DNA of 64,000 nt, from contig JAGTTD010000008.1 in NCBI GenBank assembly GCA_018398585.1, positions 7,824,501 to 7,888,500 of the forward strand, given 5' to 3'. Numbering within the stretch: position 1 is the stretch's first letter; each line of letters begins with the position of its first letter. Shown here in pieces: positions 33,444-45,599 of the stretch. The position numbers and the translations under genes are program-made. Below the pieces are notes generated by a model. That model made no database searches. It was given only the letters and a program-made list of their open reading frames with translations, and had not been told where the DNA came from. The DNA comes from Simmondsia chinensis (taxonomy: Eukaryota > Streptophyta > Magnoliopsida > Caryophyllales > Simmondsiaceae).

Positions 33444-33460
33444 GTAACCTATATCCCAAT
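32081..33460. repeat. 702-bp tandem duplication containing two exons
   Basis: TTACATTATAATGAGGATGA at 32081 and TTACATTGTAATGTGGATGA at 32783 start two copies that remain alike through AACCTCTTGCATATTGCTTT (32293 and 32996) to CCCAATAG (32771 and 33453). Each copy holds one 198-type and one 132-type exon. Confidence 0.88.
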
Positions 33461-33593
33461 AGTTCATGTGCATCCTATTTTTCTCAATCTACCTATTCAA
33501 AAAACTAATAAAGTAAACAAATGTACGTAGATCATGGCGAACCTAGATATCGAAGATCATTTTCCGCATGATGGAACTTCGGTAAAAGAACCT

Positions 33594-35613
33594 CAAAATG
33601 TCAGCATTGCCAAGCACTCATGTGGGTGGAAGAAAGAACAAGTGTCAGTAGCACTACAAATCCACGCTTCAACCTATGCTACAGTGGTGATCGAGTACAA
33701 CTTCCACCATTACCGATAATTCCAAATTACCTTCAACGACTTTTTGAAGAACCAACATTCATAAAAGAGATACGAATGCACAACTCTATGATGTCTTTCA
33801 CTTCAATAGGCGGAAAGATAGATGTAGCCGTGCAAGATGGATGTGGACCATACTCTTTCAGAATTAGTGGAGAAACCTACCACATAATTGGTTCATTGCT
33901 ACCACAATGTGGCTCACATCCACGATATGCGCAACTGTATATATATGATACTGAGAATGAAACTCAAAATAGGTCCACTGCCCTTGGAGTTAACAACAGT
34001 GCGTCACGATTACACCAAACATACATACAAGGTCTGAAAGAAATGCTCGATCAAATAAACCCTTATGTTAATGTATTCAGAAATGCACGTGACTTATTGT
34101 GGACCAACACAAGTCAGAACCTAAGAATACGCATAATCGAAGAAGAAGTGGAAGATAGTACACAAGGCCAACCGCTAATGAAGTTGCAGCATTAATAGTA
34201 GGAGATGGTGAAACATCTACAAGCAATCGTGATATTATTTTGCATAAGATTGGTGGGGGATTGCAAAGAATCAAGGAGACAAATCCCTCATATATGCCCC
34301 TACAATATCCGATACTGCTCCCTTATGGTACCGACAGTTGGTGAACAGGAATTCAAACAACGGTTTCTTCAAGTCACATCAATGATGAGGTTACTCAAAG
34401 ACAATTTTATGCATTCAGACTCTAGTTCCGAGAGCAAGAAGGTCAGAACATATTATAGGGAGGACATTTGTTTCAACAATTTGCTGTTGACTGTTATGTT
34501 GCAATTGAACAATCTAGATTGAATTATTTAAGGTTCAATCAGAGCAAGTTAAGAACAGAGTTGTACAATGGGATTGAAGAGGCAATCGCTGCAGGTGAAG
34601 CAAACGCCAATGCTGTTAATCATAGATATATCCTACCTTCAAGTTTTAAAGGAGGCCTACGATATATGACGCAACGTTACCAAGATACAATGGTAATATG
34701 CCGCGTTATGGGGGCGCCAGATTACTTTATTACATTCACTTGCAATCCAAATCGGCCAGAAATAACTGAAGAACTGTTTCGCAATCCTCATCAACAAGCA
34801 TCCGATCGGCCAGACTTAGTGGCACGTGTTTTTAAAATCAAATTGAAGGAGCTGCTCCGAGATTCAAAAGAACGTCAATTCTTTTGAAAAGTCACTGCAA
34901 GTTGGTTCCAATCTTTTGTCTCTTTATGTAAGAATTTAAAAATGAGATGATTATTTTCCTCACTGCTTATGTTTTCATATTTAGCTATACATGTAATAGA
35001 GTTTCAAAAGTGAGGACTACCACATGCGCACATTTTGTTAACTTTGGCACCTGAAAACAAGCCTGCATGTGCAGAAGATATAGATGCTTACATATGTGCA
35101 GAATTACCAAATAAGCAGGAAGATCCGCTTGCTTATGAAACTGTCACCAAATTCATGATACATGGCCCATGTGGAGTACACAACAGTAATTCTCCGTGCA
35201 TGAAGCAAAACAAGTGTAGTAAGCATTACCCGAAAAAGTTTAGTGTTGAGACTACTATTGATATCAATGGATTTGTAAATTATCGTTGCCGAGACAATGG
35301 TTACACAATTGAAGTTGGTGGTGAAGCATTTGGAAATAACTGGGTTGTGCCATACAATCGTGACCTATGTGTTAAGTACAATTGTCATATCAATGTGGAA
35401 CGATGTGCACATATAAAAGTGATCAAGTATTTATACAAGTACATTCACAAAGGGATGGATCGTGCAACATTTGTAATTGAGGATAATTTCGTCGCAACTA
35501 TAAACATTGTACAACATAATTACAAACAAACAGATGAAATCCGACAATACTTAGACTGCCGATATGTTTCCGCTATAGAGTCTTGCTGGAGAATTTTTGA
35601 GTTCCCACTGTAG
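33594..35613 (+). pseudogene. Helitron Rep (HUH endonuclease) domain
   Basis: FTSIGGKIDVAVQDGCGPYSFRISG and YHIIGSLLP mark the Helitron-like N-terminal domain (33790-33910). QRYQDTMVICR and YFITFTCNPNRPEITEEL follow at 34675-34780. The HUH motif GLPHAHILLTLAP is at about 35015-35050. The paired tyrosines lie in KYLYKYIHKGMDRA (35427-35470). Rep nicks and joins DNA for rolling-circle-like transposition. A shift after 34195, stops near 34330-34460 and an in-frame stop just before GLPHAH break the gene. An apparent intron-like or inserted segment lies at 34890-35000. Confidence 0.85.
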
Positions 35614-35849
35614 CATCAATATCCATCAATTGAAAGGTTACAATACCACCTTCCAGGACACAAAATGTGACATTCCATGATCGTGACAACTTATTCCATT
35701 GTTGTTGACGAGAACAAATCCAAGGACACGATGTTAACAGCTTGGTTCAAAGAAAATATTGAACACTTGGAAGTTAAACAATACATATACACAGAATTTC
35801 CCACTTATTCGGTATCGAATAAAAGCAGAAGACTATGGACACTTTGAAA

Positions 35850-37890
35850 GCAGCGCGTGTGTATAGGTAGACTTGCTTATGCACATCCAAACTCCAGGGA
35901 GATGTTTTACCTAAGGATGTTGTTGAATACTGTGCGTGGTGCGAAACGCTTTGAAGATGTTAGAACTGTTGATGGTATAACATTTCCCACATTTAAGGCA
36001 GCATGCCTTGCTCTTGGATTAATGGACGATGACAATGAATGGAATACCGCACTAACAGAGGCAGCAACATGGGCGTCTAGTGCACAGTTAAGAAATATGT
36101 TATGTTCAGTTCAATATTAATTTTCTCAGAGGTGGCTAGACCTGATCAATTATGGGAAAAACATTGGGACAACCGAACTGACGACCTCGAAAGAAGAATG
36201 CAACAACAACGGGCCAACCAAAAAGTTGAGGTCACGGACGACTAAAACAAACAATGGGGCCTTGCAGAAATTGAACAATTTTAACCAAAAATGGAAGGTC
36301 ATTAAAAGATTACCCACAAATGCCACTACCATCAACCTCATGTAACAAGAGTTTAATCAGAAGATTATTTACTGAACACTTTAATTTCGATTGTTCTAAA
36401 GAATATGAGGAATTTGAACAATACTTTAGAACCCTAAATAGGGATCAAAAAAACGCTTTTGATGCAATCATGCTAGCACATGAAAGGGGAAATGGTGGAC
36501 TCTTCTTTGTTTATGGTAGTGGAGGAACAGGGAAAACGTACCTTTGGCAAACTTTGATTTCGAAATTCAGATCTCAAGCGGAAATAGTTATTGCCGTCGC
36601 TTCCTCAGGCATAGCTGCTCTACTAATTCGAACTGGAAAAAAAAAAAAAAAAAAAAGCACATTCTATGTTCAAAATTCTACTAGAATTAGATGCAACATC
36701 TTGTTGTTCAATATCAAAAAGACCAGACCTATCTGCATTCATAAGAGAAGCGGCACTTATCATATGGGATGAAGCTCCAATGATGCATATACATGCTGTA
36801 AAAGCAGTGGAACGCACATTTAGAGATATTTGTAATAAATATGCTCTATTTGGTGGTAAATTGGTTGTTATGGGAGGGGATTTCAGACAAATATTGCCAG
36901 TGGTACATAAAAGAACAAAAGCAGACATTGTTGCTGCTTCATTACAAAGACTATCATTATGGAATCAAATATATGTTCTGCACCTGAGAACAAACATGCG
37001 ATTACTATGTGATAACACCGATGATTATAGTGGTATCGATTCACATGAATATGCAAATTGGTTACTACGACTGGTTGAAGGCAAAATAAATGGGATAGCT
37101 TTATCTGAAGGCAGTGAACCAGATTGGATTGAAATACCAAAACAGTTTCTGCTACCGAGTGACATTCATGGAACGTTAAATTTAATTGAGTTTGTTTATC
37201 CCAATCTATGCATTAGATTCAGAGACAACAACTATCTTAAGGAACGTGCAATTTTAGCGCCAACAAACAACGATGTTGACGAATTGAATGCTCGAATGCT
37301 TGCTATGCTTCCGGGGAATTCACGGACTTATCTCAGTGCAGATGCATTGAACTTGGCTGAACATAATGCTACAGCAGATCAAATGAATCCACCAGAACTG
37401 TTGCATTCTCTGAACCTTGCTGGGATACCAAACCACAAACTTAACCTAAAGGTTGGCGCACCAGTGATACTAATGCGAAATCTCGATCCTTCATCTTGGT
37501 TGTGCAATGGTAACGATTGAAAATTGAGAAAATGGAACACAAGGTTGTCAAGGCTAGAATTCTTACTAGCCGAAACATCGGACAAATTGTAATGATTCCA
37601 CGGATAGGTCTAACACCATCACAGATGCAAACTCCAATACCCTTCAAACGAAGACAATTTCCATTCAGGCTCGTATTTGTTATGACGATTAACAAAATTC
37701 AAGGCCAAATGCTAAAAAATGTTTGCATTTATCTTCCAAAATCAGTATTTAGTCATGGGCAGCTATATGTGGCAATGTAACAGGTAACTTCACCAATGGG
37801 CTTACGGCTTTTAATAAGTAACAATAGCGAGATCCCCCCAAATTGGACGAGGAACGTGGTGTACAGGGAAATTTATCATGATGTACGAAC
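35850..37890 (+). pseudogene. Helitron PIF1-type helicase domain
   Basis: GRLAYAHPNSREMFYLRMLL leads to YGSGGTGKTYLW (Walker A, about 36515-36550), VIAVASSGIAALL, AALIIWDEAPM (Walker B, about 36757), GGKLVVMGGDFRQILPV, HLRTNMRL and, near the end, [16 protein letters not shown] and HGQLYVAM. This order matches the SF1B helicase of plant Helitrons. A poly-A tract at 36639-36656 has replaced the expected GGRTAHS joint and shifted the frame. A further frame change at about 37515 precedes the C-terminal motifs. Confidence 0.88.
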
Positions 37891-38035
37891 CTTGTGAAGA
37901 AAAAGTAAGACCTATATGCTTTTCAATTCATGACTTACAAAACATATGACTATATTATTCTTAACATTTAACATTATTGCCAAAAACGAATGTGTATAAC
38001 ATTTATATACATTAACCTAAACATAGATATTACAG

Positions 38036-39990
38036 GTATGGAAATCAAATACATTCCAATCAGATTCATTAGCCCAACTTTTATACCAGTAAATGTGCGA
38101 GCTCGCCTGATGAGAGATTACAGCATTCATTCACGTTTAAGAATGAACTCTCAGCAAGTTTTCCAGAACATGGTGTTCTTGGATTCACAGGTTAGTAAAC
38201 TATGTTTGTTAAATTGAATTATTCATCTAATTTTTTTGGGTTTATTTTTTTTTTCCAACATAAAAAACAAAGAAATCTAATGTTCTTTTCATTCACACAT
38301 GCAGCGTGATGATATACAAGTCATAATCCATAATGATGAGGTGTATTCCGTTGCTCAGGTGCAAGTACCTCCTCACAGATATGGCCAAAAAGGAATCTAT
38401 CACAACTTCTAGTTGAAATTCACTACAGCCACACAAGTAGTAGAACTCAATGAAGAAACATGTTCCGACATTCCTTTTCTCCATGGACAGATTATTCCCT
38501 TTACACTTGCTCATTCATTTATGCAAAACAACACAATTGATATTGGTATGTATCATTTTACTTTAACACAATAAAATCTTATTTAATTTTAATAACCATG
38601 AAAATTATTTACTATTGCAAATGTATTTGGGATGGTGATTTCTATTTCTCAAATAATAACATCACAATCAGCAACAACAAGACGAGAATTACTTTTATGC
38701 AATAGAAGGTTAGTTATATAAGCATAAAATTACTTTGGTACATACTATACTAAATTGATGATACCATTGACTCAGGATGCAAACACTGAGGATCACATTA
38801 TGGAATGACTTAGCAATAAAGGAAGGGACATACCTATGACAACTTGCAGAGACACAATGTTTTATTGGCATCACAGATAGTAGTAACAGATTACCATAAT
38901 ATGTATAAATGCATTTATGTTCTGTGATACGATAATTATTAACATAAAAATATTCCTCTCCTTAACATTTTCATATTTGTTAAGGGTGCTCTTTCTCAAC
39001 CACTGCAAAAACATGGCTGCTAATCAATCCTAATCATCCAGAAACAAAAGTACTTAAAGCCTGGTATTTCTGCGTTCAATACTCTTCGATTCATTGTCTA
39101 ATTTATATGCCACACACTAAATGAAATAAATGCTTACAATATAGGTATGCTGAAAATGCACATGCTCAAAAAAGGATAAAGTGGATGCAACAAAAAAATT
39201 TGGGAATAATCGACTCTGAGATCTTAATGTAATCCAAACGTATCCAAATTTCTGAATACTCCTGCCAACCCAATGTAAGTATTATGTTATATTGTACTTA
39301 ATTGATTAGGAAATACATACTACCATATAACTTCATTTGTATTAATTTCAACATGCAGGTGAAGCATTTCAGAATATATGGCCGTATAAGGGCATTTGAC
39401 ATTACACGCGGGATATCATACCCTTCTTGCAAACAATGTAAGACAAAGGTGGAAATCGTAAATTATGCTTTCATCTGCTCCAAATGCAATAAACAGCATG
39501 TAGTCACGGAAAAAAGGTATAGTGAATATTCACATCATAAGTCCAATCCCTTCTGAAAGCTTATACATTTAGCCACTATCTAACCAAGATGTCCATAGAT
39601 TTGGTTTCAAGGTCACTATAGAAGATCGATATCATAACCAAATGAACCTCATAGTTTTTGGCACGCAAGGAGAGTTTCTTCTACAGTGCACCGCAGCGGA
39701 ATTAGAAGCAAAAACTGCACAGGTATCACATTAACAATATTACATATGAACACAAACTACTAAAACATTAATTACATAACATAGCCTATTGGAGATTATA
39801 TGCAGGACGAGTACTTAGCTCAATTTCTAGACAAGCCTGCAATATTTATAGTGGAAGCACCTCAAAGTCAATCAACGACATCAGACACAATACTAAAGCT
39901 TATAACATGGGTCCTTTGGGAAGAAGAGTGTTACTACCTCAACATTCCATCTTCTGCAGCACAAGAACGACAACAACAAACTATTATGGC
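38036..39990 (+). pseudogene. Helitron-borne RPA1-like single-stranded DNA-binding gene
   Basis: Exon-like pieces with AG/GT borders encode FQNMVFLDSQ/RDDIQVIIHNDEV (38036-38189 and 38305-38545; an OB fold as in RPA70), STTAKTWLLINPNHPE and YAENAHAQKRIKW (39000-39225), then a zinc-ribbon OB fold with CKQC and CSKCNK (39360-39515) and FGFKVTIEDRY / CTAAELEAKTAQ (39600-39720). RPA-like genes are regular passengers of plant Helitrons and are thought to bind the displaced strand. Stops such as that at 38409 suggest it is inactive. Confidence 0.75.
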
Positions 39991-40270
39991 ATGAATCAAC
40001 AAGCAGCCATCATGCAACAGGGTAAATAACAAAATGATAAATATGAACTCAATTACATACAATATATTGCACTAACATGTACACTTTGAAGCATGTCACT
40101 TACTAGACACGAATGAACGACCACAGAAACAACAATGCTGCTTATGTTTATCATAGTACAAATTTTCTAAAGATAGCAGTTTCTAATTCGCCTATATTCA
40201 GTAAAACTTTGTTACATTTCCTTCAAATAGCTATGACTTTTAATTATGATACGTAATATGTAAATCATCT

Positions 40271-40296
40271 CCGTACATCGCATGGGAAATTACTAG
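40271..40296 (+). terminator. Helitron 3' hairpin and CTAG terminus
   Basis: CCGTACATCGCATGGG can form a short stem; it is a worn form of the palindrome found at plant Helitron ends. It is followed by AAATTACTAG and the host T. Confidence 0.75.
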
Positions 40297-40302
40297 TTTC
40301 TT

Positions 40303-40662
40303 TTATGAAAAAGTTACATGTACTTTATTCATTATGTCAATTTAGGCATTGTATAAATTGTGTAAATTTAGTCCATGTACCACTTGCTTTATATCAATTT
40401 ACTCCCAAAATAAACTTAGTATCAAGTTAGTAACAGAACTTTTATGCTCGGTTGATGGATGATTTTAATTGAATTAGTGGATGAATTTATATTGGATGAT
40501 GTGCAATTTACATGCCAGTCATTATAATTTAACTTCAATTTCAACTATAGGACTAAAATGACACAACTTGAATTGTAGAAAAACTAAACTAGCACAATCA
40601 ATAACATAAAGATTAAATTGATACAATGAGTACAATGTATGGATCTTTTGCATAAATAATCC
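40303..40662. mobile_element. MULE-like MITE related to the 46-1055 family
   Basis: The left arm TTATGAAAAAGTTACATGTAC and the reversed right arm GGATTATTTATGCAAAAGATC both lead into TATGTCAATTTAGG/TGTATCAATTTAATC-type repeats, the same style as the inverted ends at 46-1055. The left end is worn and lies only a few bases after the Helitron terminus. No clear target duplication was found. Confidence 0.5.
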
Positions 40663-40689
40663 AAATTTGAATATATGAGATTACGCAAC

Positions 40690-42105
40690 TAGTTGCAGGC
40701 GAGGCCTCAAGTGGATGTTTTAAATGGGGGTCCTTTATATATAATAAAATTCTAGAAATTGTAAAATTAAAACATATTAATATTAACAACTTAGACTTCT
40801 AAAACACAATCCTCTGAATTTGGGGCCCCTAAATTTCGGGGGCCCCAAGTAAGTGTTTGAATTTCTTAGGGTTATGTTCAGCCCTGGTCACAGGAATATG
40901 ATACATTGTTGTAAATTGATGGTTTCATAATTGGCAAACTATAACAGTAAAATAGTAATAACAATTAATATGTGTGAATTTTTCATAAATTACAAGCAAA
41001 AACGTAGAGAAAAAAAATCATATTAACGTGACCAAAATACAATCTTCATAGTTGGACACCCGCGGAGAGAAAATTGAGAGAAATTAGAATACAAAATTAT
41101 TAATATAATGTTTTAAAGCCAATGATACTAACTTTAGTTTCAAAAATGACAATATTATTTAAAATTATTAAAAATGTAAGTAAATACACATCTATTATTA
41201 TAGGCTAGTGTTATTGTCATGACGTTTTTCTTATTATAATGTCAAGACAATAACAAAGACTTATTATGTTATAATGTCCTAATATTATCAAAAAAGAAAT
41301 ACACTAACATATAAATTAGGTAAATATTATTTATAGGGCTAGTTTTTAATGCAGAAAATGATTTTAGTTATTGCTTTATATAATCTATCTATCAATATAT
41401 TATTACAAAGTACTATCCCCTCCCATAAGCCTCCAAACACCCATCCCTCACTTCTCAACCTACCCATGTAAATTCTTTCCTCCAAAAATAAATGTTCTTC
41501 ATAAAATCCCAAATTCAATGAGAACAATTAAATCTCATTAAAATCTGTAAATTAGAATTGTAATGGATATGAGGAAGATGGGACGGTGAGACAAATTAAA
41601 ACACTTAGAAATTGAAATTAAAGCTATATAAATAGATTTGTAACTGAAATAAAAAATTAAAACCCATTAATTAAAAATTAAAATAGATATGTAAAAGAAT
41701 TGTTGAAAGACTAAAAATATTTTAGTTTTCACAATATCAAAAAAGGGCTGACATAAATGGAGTACCAAACTCCAATTTTTACACTATGTATAATCTACCA
41801 AATCAACATTATTAGAGTAACCAATAGACTAAGCAATAACTTAACCAAAAGAAAAACAGAAACCTTGACGATCATGTAGCCTGATTGGGCTAATGCTCGC
41901 GACCACTGTACATAGCAACGAAGAAATTTGCAACCACGCAGCAATATACTCTAGGAGGTGCCATTGTTGCCAAAATGCTTTTGGTATAGACCTCTGAAAT
42001 GACAAAAAAAAGTGGTACATTGTGGATATATGTAATTATAGACTTAGCCAAAAAAAGAATAAGGGCCAATAGCCACTGAAGCCTTGAAGACAAAATTGGG
42101 TTTCT
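40690..42105. other. No gene; one hAT-like terminal fragment and AT-rich sequence
   Basis: About 40700-40890 holds GGGGCCCCTAAATTTCGGGG and ends ATGTTCAGCCCTGG; related end sequences occur at about 46735-46800 and 48560-48600 (GGTTGGACATAACTCC and GGCTCAACACAACTTC with GCCTCTAAA). They look like worn ends of one hAT-type family. The rest shows no coding signal. Confidence 0.35.
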
Positions 42106-44270
42106 AGAAGCACATCTGGTGGCACGTTGATAGGGTTTAAGTTGCTACGAAAAACTGGGAACCCCTGCCACCACCCTCAGGTGAGCTAGCTGCTATGATT
42201 TAACTATTCGAGGGAGATCTGAGCGTGCCTTATATTTCTTCCAAATAAATGATAATGGTTTTTTTTTTTCAAAGGTTTTAGTGTAACCAATTTCATTTAA
42301 ATGTTGAGTTATTGACACTATTGGTCATGAACTTTTAAATTTGTTCAAATAGGTCCTTTTTTTTGTTCGAAATGACTCCTAATATTTGTTAACTTTGTTC
42401 AAAGAAAATAGAAGACTAATTTGAATAAATTAAAAAAATTAGGAACTATTTTAACCAAAAAAAATAAATAAATAAGCAATTCAAACAAATTAATAAAAAT
42501 TACATACTAATAGAGTAAATAATTGTTTCAATTTTTAAAAACCATATTATAATTATCAACAATATTTGTGTATCATATGAGACCAAACTAACCCATAAGA
42601 TACAGTTGCTTGGATTTGGGCACCGTGGACACATATTAGTGCACTCAAAGTATTTAAAATCAAATAAAAAATTTATCTCAGTTTTGGCTGGCTACTATTT
42701 TTAAATTTTCGGTTGAAAGTGGTGAGATTTTTGCCACAAACAATTTCTACTTCTTTGCCCTATTATTTTTGCTGCACTAAAAAAACAAGGCAGAAAATTT
42801 TAAATTATTATATAGATATAGGTGTCCTAAATTAACTCCAAAAGCACATCTGGTGGCACGTTGATAGGGTTTGGGTTGCTACTAAAAACCGGGAACCCTT
42901 GCCACCACCCTCAGGTAAGCTAGCCGCTAGGATTTAACTATTTGGGGAAGATCTAAGCATGCCTTATATTTCTTCCAAATAAATGATAATTTTTTGTTTC
43001 AAAGGTTTTAGTGTCACCTATTTCATGTAAATGTTGAGTTATTGACACCATTGGTCATGACCTTTTAAATTTGTTCAAATTGATCTTTTTTTTTTTTTAA
43101 ATGATTTCTAATATTGGTTAACTTCTTTCAAAGAAAATGGAAGACAAATTTGAACAAATTTAAAAAAATTAGGAACTATTTTAACAAAAATAATAAATAA
43201 ATAAGCAATTCAAACAAATTTAAAAAATTACAAACCAATAGAGTAAATAATCGTTTCAATTTTTTAAAATTGCATTATAATTATCAACAATATTTATGTA
43301 TCATATGAGACCAAACTAACCCATAAGACAAAGTTGCTGGATTTGGGCATCGTGGATACATATTAGTGCACTCAAAGTATTTAAAATTAAATAAAATATT
43401 TATCTTATTTTTTGCTAGCTATTATTCTAAAATTTTCGGTTAAAAGGGGTGATATTTTTGCCCCAAAAAAGTTCCACTTCTTCTTTGCCCTATTATTTTC
43501 GCTGCACTCAAAAAACAAGGTAGAAAAGTAAAAATTTTTGTATAGAAATACATGCCCTAAATTAATTCTAGAAGCACATCTGGTGGCATGTTGATAGCGT
43601 TTGAGTTGCTACTAAAAATCAGGAACCCCGGCCACCACCCTTAGGTAAGCTAGCCGCTAGAATTTAACTATTTGGGGGAGATCGGGGCGTGCTTCATATT
43701 TCTTCCAAATAAATGATAATGTTTTGTTTCAAAGGCTTTAATGTCACCTATTTCATTTAAATGTTGAGTTATTGACACCATTGGTTACGAGCTCTTAAAT
43801 TTGTTTAAATTGATCTTTTTTTTGTTCGAAATAATTCCTAATATTTGTTAACTTCGTTCAAAGGAAATGAAACAATAATTTGAACAAATTTAAAAAAGTG
43901 AGGGATCATTTTAACAAAAAAAATAAATAAATAAGCAATTTGATCAAATTTAAAAAATTACAGACCAATTGAGTAAATAATCGTTTTAATTTTCAAAAAT
44001 CGTATTATAATTATCAATAGTATTTGTGCATCAGACACATTTGCTTAGATTTGGGCACCGTGGACAAATATGAGTTCACTCAAAGTATTTAAAATTAAAT
44101 AAACAATTTATCTTATTTTTGGCCGGCTATTATTCTTTAATTTTTGGTTGATAGTGATGATTTTTTTGCCTCAAATAATTTCTACTTTGCCATATTATTT
44201 TCGCTGCACTCAGAAAATAAGAGAGAAAAGTATAAATTTTTATATAGGTATACATATCCTAAATTAATTG
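42106..44270. repeat. Three tandem copies of a ~730-bp unit
   Basis: AGAAGCACATCTGGTGGCA-type starts occur at about 42107, 42841 and 43571, giving periods of 734 and 730 bp. Each copy includes CCACCACCCTCAGGT(A/G)AGCTAGC, GTTGAGTTATTGACAC, CACCGTGGAC and a closing TGCCCTATTATTTT(T/C)GCTGCACT. Each also contains an internal inverted pair around TTTAAATTTGTTCAAAT. The first copy starts and the last ends cleanly. No protein is encoded. Confidence 0.9.
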
Positions 44271-44321
44271 TATTTTAATTAACTATTAATATATAAAAAA
44301 TAATATTAATATAAGCTTTTA

Positions 44322-44452
44322 CAATAACAACAACAATCTTGGTGTCTCAAGAACTCCTGCCTGAACAGGGTGGGGGGAGGTATACGTAGCCTTACCCCTT
44401 CGCAGTCCGAAAGAAAGGTTTTATCCACGGACCCCAACCTTAGAAACAAAAG
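44322..44452 (-). mobile_element. SINE-like copy with (TTG)n-type tail
   Basis: ACAATAACAACAACAA (about 44322) then GCCTGAACAGGG, GGTATACGTAGCCTTACCCC and GGTTTTATCCACGGACCCC match the copy at 224-362 in the same orientation. Confidence 0.5.
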
Positions 44453-45599
44453 GTAAAAACAAGGTAAAAGTGAGAGGTAAAAAATAAGTTCAAAAAAAAA
44501 AGCCAATATTAAAAAAGATAATTCATTATATCTGCTAAGTGAAATGACGACTTCCGCTAAGTAAATTACCAATATATTAAATAATATTACATTATTTGCT
44601 TTATAAGCTTCAAATCTAACTATTAAATTCATAAGGTAAATATATTAAATATTTTTCTTAAAATAATTCATCACATTCATTAAGTCAAAATTAGCTTCAC
44701 ATACTAAAAACAAAATCATTCTCAAACAATATGCAAACTATGTGTAATATGACGCTATTATAAAAAGTTACACAGTCCATTTAAATTAGAACTTTGGTTG
44801 TTCTCTGTTATAATAATGCTCTTAACATAATTTGAAATTAATAGAAGATTGTGAAATGTGTCATGGAACGAGCTTTTACTTTTGGTAATAATACACACAT
44901 AGTACAATTATTTATAAAGTATCGCATTAATGTGAACAAATCCTAGAAAAGTAAAACTAAAAAAAACCATATATATATAATATAAGAAATTATTTTATTC
45001 CACGTTCTATTTTAAAAGACCATCTTAATATACAAGTTATTTTGACGGTTACAAAATATTTACTCTACATGTATCTTTTTGACTAATCATACGGTGGGAC
45101 TTGCATTTTTCAAGTTTGATCAAAGTACATTTCACTTACAATAAACATTACTTGCAGCAGAATCAAGCGGAAACAATTACGAAAAATTTTAGAGAGACAA
45201 CTACAAAATAAAGCAAGAAACAACTACCACCTCTGCATCACACGGAAAAATCCTGGTTTATATTACTTTTATTGCTTTGATATTAACAAAAAAAAAAAAA
45301 AAAGTCATATCAATAACAATTGCAAATCATTACCCTTATTATAGGGTAATATTATTTTTAAAGTAATTTTTGTTAACGATAGGACAATAGAAAAGATCCA
45401 AAAGTTTTTATAATTGCTTTGTTATTAACAAAAAAAAAAAAGCCCTAACAATAACACTAGCCTTATTATAATGTTATCAAAAAGTTTATAGACCCAATTG
45501 CTGATGAGTTTTGGGTATCTCCATTATAGATAGGTGTAGAGGATAAAAATAAGCAGGTCAATATGAAAATAAAATAACGACACAATAATAAAAATTAAA
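44453..45599. other. AT-rich, no gene seen
   Basis: The stretch is AT-rich with poly-A tracts (about 45289-45303 and 45431-45441). A phrase TGCTTTG(A/T)(T)ATTAACAAAAAAA occurs twice (45273 and 45415). Confidence 0.45.

Larger units (their letters stand above)
29246..40296 (+). mobile_element. Autonomous-type Helitron (11 kb) with Rep-helicase and RPA-like genes
   Basis: The 3' end shows the Helitron signature: a short hairpin, CCGTACATCGCATGGG (40271-40286), then CTAG at 40293-40296 followed by T. The best 5' end is TCTTTTCTATATAATTAATG at 29246, preceded by A, fitting insertion between A and T. Between them lie several N-terminal exons, a Rep (HUH) and PIF1-type helicase protein, and a separate RPA-like gene, the usual content of plant Helitrons. 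Frameshifts and stops show it is inactive. It sits against the 5' leader of the LINE. Confidence 0.82.
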
